Assembly (NCBI GenBank): GCA_947499545.1
Contig: CANMOZ010000005.1
Span: forward strand, 124,001 to 188,000
Length of the DNA: 64,000 nucleotides
DNA from: an uncultured Saccharospirillaceae bacterium
GTDB taxonomy: Bacteria > Pseudomonadota > Gammaproteobacteria > Pseudomonadales > Oceanobacteraceae
Direction of reading: 5' to 3'
In this document: positions 56,421-64,000 of the stretch, piece after piece
Layout: every line of letters begins with the position of its first letter
Position numbering within the stretch: position 1 is the stretch's first letter
Made by a program: the position numbers and the translations under genes
The notes under the pieces: generated by a model
The model's input: only the letters and a program-made list of their open reading frames with translations
What the model was told of the DNA's origin: nothing
The model's database searches: none

Positions 56421-57494
56421 TCAACCGGTTTTTTGATTATTAGTTGATAACCAGTGGAGAGGATCTGGCCGCATTTCTTTCTGCTTCGCTTCAATTTGAT
56501 CCCACATTTTTTTCACTTCCAATATACGACCACGGATTTCCATAAACCGTTTTATAAACGCGGGATCAAAATGGCTGCCTGCAGCGCCTAGAATTTCCCC
56601 AAATGCCCTTTCAACGTCCCAAGGCTCTTTGTAAGGCCGCTTCGTTGTGAGCGCATCAAACACATCCGCTATCGCAACGATTCTGGCCGATTCGGGAATA
56701 TAATCTTCTGACAAGCCAATCGGATACCCCGTTCCATCCCAGCGTTCATGGTGACAAAGCGCAACTTCCGCGGCCACTCTAAAAATCGGGCTATCACTTT
56801 TACTTAATATTTCAAAGCCTATCTGAGTATGACGCTTCATAATCTCCCATTCTTTAGCCGTCAATGCTCTTGGCGCCCTTAAAATGGTGTCAGGAATACC
56901 TATCTTACCGGTATCGTGCATGGGCGCAGCCAGCTCCAGAATACTGGCTTCCGATGATGGCCAACCCAGTGCTTCGGCTAAGGTCCTTGCATAAGCTGCC
57001 ATGCGCCAAATATGTATGCCCGTATCACTGTCGTGATAATGACCCGCTTCCCCTAACATTTGAATGGCACTGCGTTGGCTTGATTCCAGCTCTTTTGCTG
57101 CAACCAAAGAGAGTTGTGTATTGATGCGCCTCAATACGATGGGGCCAGATATGGGCTTATGGATGTAGTCCACGGCTCCCACATCAAACCCCTTTGCTTC
57201 ATCCTGTTCTTCCCGCCGAGCTGTCACAAAGATAATGGGAATACTGCGCGTTTCATTGTCTTGCTTTAAATGCTGGCAAACATCAAAGCCATTAAAGTTT
57301 GGCATTTCCACATCTAATAAAATGAGGTCAGGCTTATGTTCCGTTGCTGCACCAATAGCCTCTTCCCCATCACCTGCAAACAGCAATTGGTAACGGTCTT
57401 TCAATATTTGACGGAACAGGTGCAAATTTACCGGTTCGTCATCGACAATCAGTATTCGTTTAGGCGTGTCTGAACATGCGCTTACTCGTGCCAT
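56421..57494 (-). CDS. HD-GYP response regulator (cyclic-di-GMP phosphodiesterase)
   Basis: A 357-residue cytoplasmic protein with a receiver (residues about 10-125, ILIVDDEPVNLHLF, phosphoacceptor Asp in ILLDVEMPNFNG, Lys in YIHKPI) joined to an HD-GYP domain of residues about 145-340. The catalytic set is intact: LAAPMHDTGKIGIPD (HD) and CHHERWDGTGYPIGL (GYP). HD-GYP enzymes hydrolyse cyclic-di-GMP to GMP. The start lies 3 nt after the stop of the heme-PAS-like hybrid kinase gene, so the two are co-expressed and the kinase is its likely phosphate donor. Confidence 0.93.
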   Translation of the reverse strand: MARVSACSDTPKRILIVDDEPVNLHLFRQILKDRYQLLFAGDGEEAIGAATEHKPDLILLDVEMPNFNGFDVCQHLKQDNETRSIPIIFVTARREEQDEAKGFDVGAVDYIHKPISGPIVLRRINTQLSLVAAKELESSQRSAIQMLGEAGHYHDSDTGIHIWRMAAYARTLAEALGWPSSEASILELAAPMHDTGKIGIPDTILRAPRALTAKEWEIMKRHTQIGFEILSKSDSPIFRVAAEVALCHHERWDGTGYPIGLSEDYIPESARIVAIADVFDALTTKRPYKEPWDVERAFGEILGAAGSHFDPAFIKRFMEIRGRILEVKKMWDQIEAKQKEMRPDPLHWLSTNNQKTG

Positions 57495-57497
57495 TAC

Positions 57498-60077
57498 TTA
57501 GCTCGCATCTTTTTGCTGTTGAGACAACCAGTGTTCATGCAGCTCCAACAGTGCCACTGACGCTTTCTTATATTGAAAGCGATTAACATATTGCGTTACC
57601 GTTGCGAGAGATTCCCGCCCTAACTGTGTTTCAAGTGCATCCAAGCAAGGTTGAATTTGATCAGGATTATAGGTACCTAACGCTTCCTGAAGCGCTGCCA
57701 TATTTTCTTGAATACTTCCTTCCACATTCAGATTGTCTTTATTTTCCTGCGCAGGCAATGCGGGTGCTTCAAATAAAGCATTTAATGTAAGCAGCAGTTT
57801 ATTAAATTGCGTTTCTAAAGCCTGAGAATGGACGGCTATTTGGTCGGCCTGAGCTTGTTTCAATGCATTTCTTAATTTTCGACAGAGCATCGGTATTTCT
57901 CGTACAGACAAATTCGCACAAACCCCCTCAAGTGCGTGCAAGAAAAACCGTAATGGATCATAATCTTCTGTTTCAGTTTTTAACTGCTTTAAGAAACCGT
58001 CAAATTCAGATTGTTTCCCGTTAACAAATTCCTGCAAAGCACTTTTGTAAGCTGATTCGTCCTGCCATATATCCAGAGCCTTCACAACGTCAACAACCTC
58101 TGCCAACACAAGTAATTCACCAGTATAAGAAACCGATTTGACATCAGAGCTTGCGTATACAGCGACACCTTGGGAGCGAAGGCGATCAGCATCACCGGCG
58201 TGAGCGATAAGAGCATCTATTTGTTGCATTAATTGATCAAACTCCAATGGCTTAGGCGCAAAACCATCCATTCCAGCTTCTTTGTATCTTGCTTGATCAG
58301 AAAGCATGACATCTGCTGTAAGTGCAACAATTGGGGTTGGGGTGCTAATAGCCTTACGCGCTTCAAACTCCCTTATGGTTTTAGAAGCTTCTATTCCATC
58401 CATTTCAGGCATCATGACATCCATTAAAATAATATCGTAACGATGCCTTTTAAAAGCACGTACCGCTTCCAAGCCGTTACACACCCGGGTAACCTGATGC
58501 CCAAAACGTTCTAATCGCATGCAAATTAACTTTGCATTTGTATCAATATCTTCAGCCAGCAGAATACTGTAGGCCTGAGAGGGCGCAATATATTCTGACT
58601 TTTCTTCTATTGACTGCTCTATATCTGAAGCTTGCGCAGTAGGCATTGATAGCAAACAATGAAATTCTGAGCCTGCTCCAGGTGCAGAACGCACCCAAAT
58701 ACTGCCCCCCATTTTTGTGATCATTTGTTTACATAAATTCAGTCCAAGCCCAGTCCCCCCAAACTTTCGTGAGGTAGAATCATCGGCTTGTACAAAAGGA
58801 TCAAAAATCGCTTTCTGTCGCTCTAACGCGATGCCAACACCACTGTCGACTATAACGACATGCCGCTCACTCTCTTTGGCGCCATTCATGACGTCAATAC
58901 GAACAAACCCTCCTTCGGTAAACTTGATGGCATTCCCAATCAAATTACTGAAGATTTGTCTTATACGCAGAGGGTCACCGTATAAGAAATGAGGCACCTC
59001 TTCAGCATACTGCAGCACCAATTCAATACCCCGTTCGCGGGCTCGAATGCTAAAGACTTTTAACAAATTTTCTAGAAGTTGAGGCAATGAAAAAGCGCGG
59101 CGCTCAAAGGCCATTTGCCCACTTTCAAGCTTTGAAACATCCAGCACATCATCTAAGACTTCAAGCAACTCTTTAGAAGCATTAAGAATCGTTTGCGCAT
59201 AATCACGCGCCACATCGGACAAACCATTTTCTCTCAACAGCTCTTCCGAGTAACCAATGATCGCATTCATAGGCGTTCTAATTTCATGACTGGTGTTTGC
59301 AATAAACGCTGCTTTCGCCCGAGCGCCTCCTTCAGCGGCTTTTAATTCTGTTAGATCAGTAATAATGCCGACGAACGTCGTATTACCTTTAACCGTCATT
59401 CTGCCTACAGACAAATGCATTGGAAAAGTACTGCCGTCTTTGCGCCGCCCTTCAACTTCACGGCCTTTACCAATGACTTTTGGTGCGCCTTCCGATAAAT
59501 AACGAACCAAATATTGGTCATGCTCAGATCGGTAAGGCTCCGGCATCAGCATACTTACATTGCTACCCATCACTTCGTTTGCAGCAAATCCAAACAGCGT
59601 TTCAGCCGCTGGATTGAACGATTCAACAACACCGAGAGATGAAATGGTGATAATGGGATTAACCGCTGTGTTTAAAATAACATTCGTGGTTTCCAGGCTA
59701 TCAGCCAAGTCACCTTCCACTTGTTTTTGATTCGAAAGATCCATAACCGAACCAACGAAGAACACTTTGTCTTCAAAATTGACTCGACTTACCGCCAGCC
59801 ACATTGGAAAGGTATCGCCGTCCATACGCATACCTCTCACTTCTCGGCCACGGCCGATCACTTTCGGTGAGCATCCAGATAAATATCGATACAAATATTG
59901 GTCGTGTTCCATGGCATAGGGTTTCGGCATTAACATGCAGACATTTCGACCCACCACATCGCTTTCAAGGTATCCAAAAATACCTTCCGAAACGGGATCA
60001 AACGACACAATGTTTCCCATTGCGTCAATGGTGATTGACCCAACGGATGCACTTAGCTCTTTGGTTAACTTCAGCAT
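57498..60077 (-). CDS. hybrid histidine kinase with tandem FixL-like (heme-type) PAS domains
   Basis: An 859-residue cytoplasmic protein with no membrane segment. The Met at 60077 (MLKLTKELSA) is preferred to a frame starting 35 codons earlier because AGAGAGGG precedes it. Two similar PAS domains (about residues 5-120 and 130-250) each keep the FixL heme-pocket spacing His-x5-Arg-x13-Arg: His58, Arg64, Arg78 and His186, Arg192, Arg206. HisKA follows with His264 (TSHEIRTPMN), then HATPase (GNAIKFTEGG, DSGVGI, GTGLGL), a receiver (LLAEDIDTN, ILMDVMMPEMDG), and a C-terminal Hpt-like domain with HALEGV, in which the usual Lys is Glu. It likely senses O2, NO or CO and phosphorylates the adjacent HD-GYP regulator. 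Heme binding is predicted, not seen. Confidence 0.87.
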   Translation of the reverse strand: MLKLTKELSASVGSITIDAMGNIVSFDPVSEGIFGYLESDVVGRNVCMLMPKPYAMEHDQYLYRYLSGCSPKVIGRGREVRGMRMDGDTFPMWLAVSRVNFEDKVFFVGSVMDLSNQKQVEGDLADSLETTNVILNTAVNPIITISSLGVVESFNPAAETLFGFAANEVMGSNVSMLMPEPYRSEHDQYLVRYLSEGAPKVIGKGREVEGRRKDGSTFPMHLSVGRMTVKGNTTFVGIITDLTELKAAEGGARAKAAFIANTSHEIRTPMNAIIGYSEELLRENGLSDVARDYAQTILNASKELLEVLDDVLDVSKLESGQMAFERRAFSLPQLLENLLKVFSIRARERGIELVLQYAEEVPHFLYGDPLRIRQIFSNLIGNAIKFTEGGFVRIDVMNGAKESERHVVIVDSGVGIALERQKAIFDPFVQADDSTSRKFGGTGLGLNLCKQMITKMGGSIWVRSAPGAGSEFHCLLSMPTAQASDIEQSIEEKSEYIAPSQAYSILLAEDIDTNAKLICMRLERFGHQVTRVCNGLEAVRAFKRHRYDIILMDVMMPEMDGIEASKTIREFEARKAISTPTPIVALTADVMLSDQARYKEAGMDGFAPKPLEFDQLMQQIDALIAHAGDADRLRSQGVAVYASSDVKSVSYTGELLVLAEVVDVVKALDIWQDESAYKSALQEFVNGKQSEFDGFLKQLKTETEDYDPLRFFLHALEGVCANLSVREIPMLCRKLRNALKQAQADQIAVHSQALETQFNKLLLTLNALFEAPALPAQENKDNLNVEGSIQENMAALQEALGTYNPDQIQPCLDALETQLGRESLATVTQYVNRFQYKKASVALLELHEHWLSQQQKDAS

Positions 60078-60403
60078 ACCCTCTCTTCGCTTAATGCCTT
60101 TTGGGCGATCGCGATCATCAATTTGTTTCCATCCAATTGGAACAAGCCTATATACCAAGCAAACGGAAACGTTATGTAACAACGGGTAAACTATTAAGAC
60201 TGGTTAGGCCTTTCAACTGGCCCAACTCCCCTCCGTTAGAGTTTAGTCAAGGCGCGTCCAAACTGTCTAAATGGATTTTCATGGCGATCTCATCGCAAAG
60301 ACAATTATCGCCAATTTTAATTATTGAGATTGTAAATAAATAAAATTATGAGACCGTACTTCTTGAGGGATCTGTTCAGACCAATCAGGGATTGTTGAAT
60401 ACT

Positions 60404-61933
60404 ATGTACATAGTGAAACGCTTGCTCACAGAAGCTTACTCAATTAAGCACAAACATCAGCTTAACGATGCCATCAGCCTGCAACAAAAAGCATTTAAGC
60501 ACATCCTAGAGAAAAGCAAACACACGGCTTTTGGGCGCGATCATAAACTGGATACCATTGATCATTACGATGCCTATCGAAATCGGTTCAGTTTAAAAAA
60601 TTACGAAGACTATCGACCTTATGTTGATAAGGCTTTAAAAGGTGAAAGCAATCAAATATGGCCAGACCTGCCAAAATATTTTTTATACACGTCAGCAACA
60701 ACTTCCGAGCGCAAACTCATTCCTGTGACCCGAGACAGCTTTTCTTGCCAAATTACCAGTGTACAAAAGCTCTATTATTCCCTCGTTGTAGAAACCCAGC
60801 GTCTTGATCTCTTAAAGCGCGACATTTTTGCTTTAGGCGGAACACCAGAGTTAACTCAAGAAGGCAACGCTATTTTAGGCAGAGCCTCCGGTGTAATGCG
60901 TCGCCACGTACCTAAGGTCTTTTTTAAAAATCTTTATCCAAGTTACGAAACTCAACTCATCGCTGATGTACCCACCATGCTGCACACTGCAGCCAAAGAA
61001 ATCATTGGAAAGAATTTAGCCATCGTCACCGGATTTCCTACCTGGTTACAGCTATTCATGAAAGCTTGCTTAGAGGTACATAACGCAGAAAACATGCAAC
61101 AGCTCTTTCCAGAGTTAAAAATTGCTCTGGTGTACGGTGTCAATTATCGTCCCTACGAAGAGTTACTCAATCAACTGCTGGGAAGACCTTTCGTATACCG
61201 TGAGCTGTACGGCGCCTCTGAAGGCACGATTTCATACCAGGATACTCAAGACAAAGATGCAGGCATGCTACTGGACAGCGCAGGGGGTATCTTTTTCGAA
61301 TTTATACCCGCATCACGTATGCATGAAACCAATCCCGAGCGCCTTCCATTATGGGAAGTCCAACTGGGAGTTACCTACGCGGTTGTGATCACCACCCCCT
61401 ACGGGTTCTATTCCTATTTACTCGGGGACACCATTGAATTTGTTTCAATCAACCCATTTCGCATCAAGGTCGTTGGTCGAACCAAACATTTTATCAATCG
61501 AGTAGGCGAACACTTGAATGCAGCTCAGGTGGAAGCAGCCATCACAAAGGTCAATCAATTATTACCCACCGGGGTGAAAGAATTTACCGTTGCCCCATCC
61601 CCGATAGAACAAGCTGTTTTATATCATGAGTGGTTTGTCGACTGTGATGCCAGTATTCCGCTCGATTGGATGGCCAATGCCATTGATGACGCACTAATGG
61701 CAACCAGCCACAATTATGGATTATTACGCAGAGATCACTCTATCAACATGCCGAAAGTCAGCAGAATTCCCCCATCTGCATTTGCGTCTATTTATGCCTC
61801 TCGAGACAATTTGGACACTCAACACAAACTGCCTCGCCTCATGAACGACCGCAGTTTGGCTAACAAGCTTTCGCCCTACATTGAAGCCAGTAGCATTGTC
61901 GCGGTTGAAACCCCTGTCACTATTGATGCTTGA
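60404..61933 (+). CDS. GH3-family acyl-acid-amido synthetase-like protein
   Basis: A 509-residue soluble enzyme of the GH3 family, best known from plants, where it adenylates acids such as indole-3-acetate or jasmonate and joins them to amino acids. The three ATP-binding motifs are recognisable: YTSATTSERKLIPVT (motif 1), LYGASEGTISYQ (motif 2) and YLLGDTIEF (motif 3). I chose the ATG at 60404 (MYIVKRLL); a TTG twelve bases upstream is an alternative. Bacterial GH3 proteins are common but mostly uncharacterised. It is a single gene; a terminator follows at 61950-61983. The acid substrate is unknown. Confidence 0.88.
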   Translation: MYIVKRLLTEAYSIKHKHQLNDAISLQQKAFKHILEKSKHTAFGRDHKLDTIDHYDAYRNRFSLKNYEDYRPYVDKALKGESNQIWPDLPKYFLYTSATTSERKLIPVTRDSFSCQITSVQKLYYSLVVETQRLDLLKRDIFALGGTPELTQEGNAILGRASGVMRRHVPKVFFKNLYPSYETQLIADVPTMLHTAAKEIIGKNLAIVTGFPTWLQLFMKACLEVHNAENMQQLFPELKIALVYGVNYRPYEELLNQLLGRPFVYRELYGASEGTISYQDTQDKDAGMLLDSAGGIFFEFIPASRMHETNPERLPLWEVQLGVTYAVVITTPYGFYSYLLGDTIEFVSINPFRIKVVGRTKHFINRVGEHLNAAQVEAAITKVNQLLPTGVKEFTVAPSPIEQAVLYHEWFVDCDASIPLDWMANAIDDALMATSHNYGLLRRDHSINMPKVSRIPPSAFASIYASRDNLDTQHKLPRLMNDRSLANKLSPYIEASSIVAVETPVTIDA

Positions 61934-61949
61934 TAAGTCCTCTCCCAAC

Positions 61950-61983
61950 AACTAGATCGGTTAAACTGGATCGATCTAGTTTT
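61950..61983 (+). terminator. rho-independent terminator after the GH3 gene
   Basis: AACTAGATCG (61950-61959) pairs perfectly with CGATCTAGTT (61972-61981), followed by TTC and a pyrimidine-rich stretch. It starts 17 bases after the stop codon. Confidence 0.65.
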
Positions 61984-62126
61984 CACTTTCAGCCAGAACC
62001 AATGATCATACAGGCTTGCTTAGTCTCGCCTTTGTTACAAGCCCGTCAATCTTGTTGCTCTTAAATAGCTTGCTCTCTACAATGAGCGCCTCAGCACAAT
62101 AACCACAATCTCTATAGGGGGATTTC

Positions 62127-63098
62127 ATGGCCGGGGTACCCACACTGGATTTGTCTAAATTCGAACGCAATCCTCAGCATTTCGTTCAAGCCTTAGGAGA
62201 TACCTATAAAGAATGGGGCTTCGCGGGCATCTCTCACCATGGCATACCGGACAAGGTTATCCAAGACGCGCTTGATGCTGCTGAGGCACTCTTTAAGTTG
62301 CCGGAAGCGGTGAAAACGCAATACGACATGAACAACGGCGGTGCCAGAGGGTACACACCCTTTGGGAAAGAGATCGCTCTCAATGCGGAGTATCATGATC
62401 TAAAAGAGTTTTGGCATGTCGGGCGTGAAGTTAACCCTAAAGACACACCTTATCCTGACAAGTTGCTCCCCAACGTTTGGCCCAAAGAGTACCCTAAATT
62501 TAAAGCACCGATGTTGGCTTTATACCAAGCCTTAGATAATGTGGGAGCCAAAATACTGTCCGCTTTAGCCTTATATCTTGGTGAAGACAAGGCCTACTTT
62601 GCTGAAAAAGTGAACTGGGGTAACTCCATTTTACGCCCTCTGCATTACCCCCCTCTACCTCAAGAGGTAACGGGCAATATTCGAGCAGCAGCTCATGAAG
62701 ATATCAACTTAATCACTTTATTGGTTGGATCAAAGCAAAGTGGCTTAGAAGTCTTAAGTCGTCGTGGCGAGTGGGTTCCCATTACCACAGTACCGGGCGC
62801 AATCATCTGCAACATTGGCGACATGCTTCAGCGCTTAACGAATCATGTATTACCTTCAACCACCCACAGAGTGGTAAATCCGGTAGGGGAAGAAGGCCAA
62901 CAATCACGTTACTCCATACCCTTCTTTTTACATCCGAACCCAGACATGTCTCTAGCCGCGCTGCCTCAATGCGTGACAGAAGAAAACCCACTGCGTGAAC
63001 CCCCAGTGTTAGCCCATGATTACCTGATGAAACGCTTACACGATATCGGCCTTTTTGCAGAAGTTGATAAACCTGAACTTGAAAGCGAAGAAGTCTAG
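62127..63098 (+). CDS. 2-oxoglutarate/Fe(II)-dependent dioxygenase (isopenicillin N synthase family)
   Basis: A 323-residue cytoplasmic enzyme with the DIOX_N domain at the start (VPTLDLSKFERNPQHF, GFAGISHHGIP) and the jelly-roll domain carrying the iron ligands HxD in AAHEDINLITLLVG and a distal His in STTHRVVNP, plus the 2-oxoglutarate-binding RYS in SRYSIPFFLHP. Relatives hydroxylate or desaturate small molecules. A ribosome binding site (AGGGGG) precedes ATG by five bases. It is a single gene; the substrate cannot be inferred. Confidence 0.92.
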   Translation: MAGVPTLDLSKFERNPQHFVQALGDTYKEWGFAGISHHGIPDKVIQDALDAAEALFKLPEAVKTQYDMNNGGARGYTPFGKEIALNAEYHDLKEFWHVGREVNPKDTPYPDKLLPNVWPKEYPKFKAPMLALYQALDNVGAKILSALALYLGEDKAYFAEKVNWGNSILRPLHYPPLPQEVTGNIRAAAHEDINLITLLVGSKQSGLEVLSRRGEWVPITTVPGAIICNIGDMLQRLTNHVLPSTTHRVVNPVGEEGQQSRYSIPFFLHPNPDMSLAALPQCVTEENPLREPPVLAHDYLMKRLHDIGLFAEVDKPELESEEV

Positions 63099-63135
63099 CC
63101 AAGCGGATTAAAACCCAGCCCAAGACTCTGCCATA

Positions 63136-63161
63136 CCCCGAACCTTATGAGACGTTCGGGG
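63136..63161 (+). terminator. hairpin after the dioxygenase gene
   Basis: CCCCGAAC (63136-63143) pairs perfectly with GTTCGGGG (63154-63161) across a ten-base loop, about 38 bases after the stop codon. There is no T-run, so an intrinsic terminator is uncertain. Confidence 0.45.
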
Positions 63162-63320
63162 CGGCCCAATCATGCGGTTGCAGCCAATCCGTTGGTTAGC
63201 CATTGCTATCAATAACAAGTAAACCCGCCCTTACCTTGATTGCTTTGGCAAATTGCCATGCGAATGAGTTACCATACGCCACTTTATAATCGCTTAATTC
63301 CGTGGAGCAGCGCTAACCTC

Positions 63321-64000
63321 ATGTCCATTCAGTGGTTTCCTGGCCATATGCACAGGGCTCGCAAGCAAATCGCAGAGGCCATGCCCAATATCGACATCAT
63401 CATTGAAGTACTGGATGCTCGCCTCCCCTACTCAAGCCGAAACCCTTTGGTTGAGCAGCTTCGTGGCGACAAAGCCTGCATTAAAGTACTGAATAAAGCG
63501 GACTTGGCAGACCCAGAAAAAACCGAACTATGGGTGGAGCACTTCAAACAAATTGAAAACACGGATGCGTTGGCGCTGACTGCGCAAAATCGAGAAGCGG
63601 TTTTGTCCTTGATCGACCGCTGTCATGCATTACTCCCGAAACGGGCCGAAGCAAAACGCCAAATCCGAACCATGATCATGGGCATCCCGAATGTCGGCAA
63701 GTCCACGCTCATTAACGTACTCGCCGGCAGAACCGTTGCAAAAGCAGGGAATTTGCCCGCACTTACCCGCCATCCACAGCAAATTAAGCTCTCTCAAGGA
63801 GTCGTTCTGTCGGATACGCCAGGGATATTGTGGCCAAAAATAGAACACCAACCTTCTGCGTATCGCCTTGCCTTGGGTGGCGCTATTCGCGATACCGCCT
63901 TAGATCTTCTGGACGTAGCCCTGTTTGCTGCTGAGTTTATGGCCAGCGCTTACCCATCTGCACTGACTGAACGATACAAAGTCAAAGAAGAGTTGATGAC
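63321..64000 (+). CDS. YlqF/RbgA-type circularly permuted GTPase, 5' part (3' end outside window)
   Basis: The frame starts at ATG 63321 (MSIQWFPGHMHRARKQIAEA) and is open to the end of the window, giving about 226 residues. The N-terminal WFPGHM and DIIIEVLDARLP match YlqF/RbgA proteins. The GTP-binding motifs come in permuted order: NKAD (G4) near residue 58, then GIPNVGKSTLIN (G1) near residue 119, then DTPGI (G3). In Bacillus, RbgA helps assemble the large ribosomal subunit; the proteobacterial homologue is less studied. The assignment is firm at family level. Confidence 0.9.
   Translation, partial: MSIQWFPGHMHRARKQIAEAMPNIDIIIEVLDARLPYSSRNPLVEQLRGDKACIKVLNKADLADPEKTELWVEHFKQIENTDALALTAQNREAVLSLIDRCHALLPKRAEAKRQIRTMIMGIPNVGKSTLINVLAGRTVAKAGNLPALTRHPQQIKLSQGVVLSDTPGILWPKIEHQPSAYRLALGGAIRDTALDLLDVALFAAEFMASAYPSALTERYKVKEELM

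Noticed and set aside
1-64000. tRNA, rRNA, CRISPR arrays, complete insertion sequences, attachment sites, replication origin
   Set aside because: None was seen on reading both strands. No tRNA arm pattern, no regularly spaced direct repeats and no transposase or integrase frame were found. A covariance-model search could still find a small RNA I missed.

Overview
The window reads as chromosomal DNA of a Gram-negative, probably marine gammaproteobacterium. Support comes from a glnS-cysS pair, ppiB-lpxH (lipid A synthesis), a FabR repressor next to a membrane desaturase, an MshQ-type adhesin, and many two-component and cyclic-nucleotide signalling proteins. The lineage (Oceanospirillales-like or a relative) is inferred from gene content only. 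I saw no rRNA, tRNA, CRISPR array or transposase gene.

1-2.4 kb is accessory and decayed: the 3' part of an ABC ATPase gene, an orphan Rhs-type C-terminal toxin with ADP-ribosyltransferase-like motifs and its likely immunity gene, and a kptA remnant with an internal deletion. 2.4-7 kb is housekeeping: cysS and glnS (minus), ppiB and lpxH (plus). 7.1-8.8 kb is a hybrid histidine kinase with two receivers. 9-12 kb holds a small membrane-protein pair, then tryptophan 2,3-dioxygenase divergent from a kynureninase-like PLP enzyme. 12.3-16.1 kb encodes a 1248-residue secreted protein whose last ~115 residues look like a caspase-fold cysteine protease, as in polymorphic toxins; about 900 bp without an intact gene follows.

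17-34.5 kb is metabolic and envelope DNA: a periplasmic solute-binding-like protein, an AraC/GyrI regulator, a half ABC transporter lacking its ATPase, a ketopantoate-reductase-like enzyme, an enoyl-CoA hydratase, fabR with two operator-like sites before a fatty acid desaturase, a LysE exporter, an orphan 1658-residue MshQ-like protein, an M28 aminopeptidase, an MFS transporter and a flavin-reductase-like protein.

35-43 kb is a second accessory region: an unknown coiled-coil protein, an Rhs tip remnant of about 80 bp, two lipoproteins (one a trypsin-like protease), an outer-membrane barrel, an immunity-like gene, and an Rhs tip with a HINT domain whose ParB-like toxin has a premature stop and a frameshift. 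A 48-bp identical stretch links the two Rhs tips.

43-60.1 kb is mainly signalling: a DUF2252 protein, a fusion of a chalcone-isomerase-like domain with a TonB C-terminus, a response regulator with a CheC/CheX-like domain overlapping a PAS diguanylate cyclase, a CHASE2 class III cyclase, a HAMP histidine kinase, and a hybrid kinase with two FixL-like PAS domains coupled to an HD-GYP phosphodiesterase. The last pair predicts gas- or redox-controlled cyclic-di-GMP breakdown. Three small genes (GNAT, SDR-DoxX, DUF2269) lie among them. The window ends with a GH3-family enzyme, a 2-oxoglutarate/Fe(II) dioxygenase and the start of a YlqF/RbgA-type GTPase gene.
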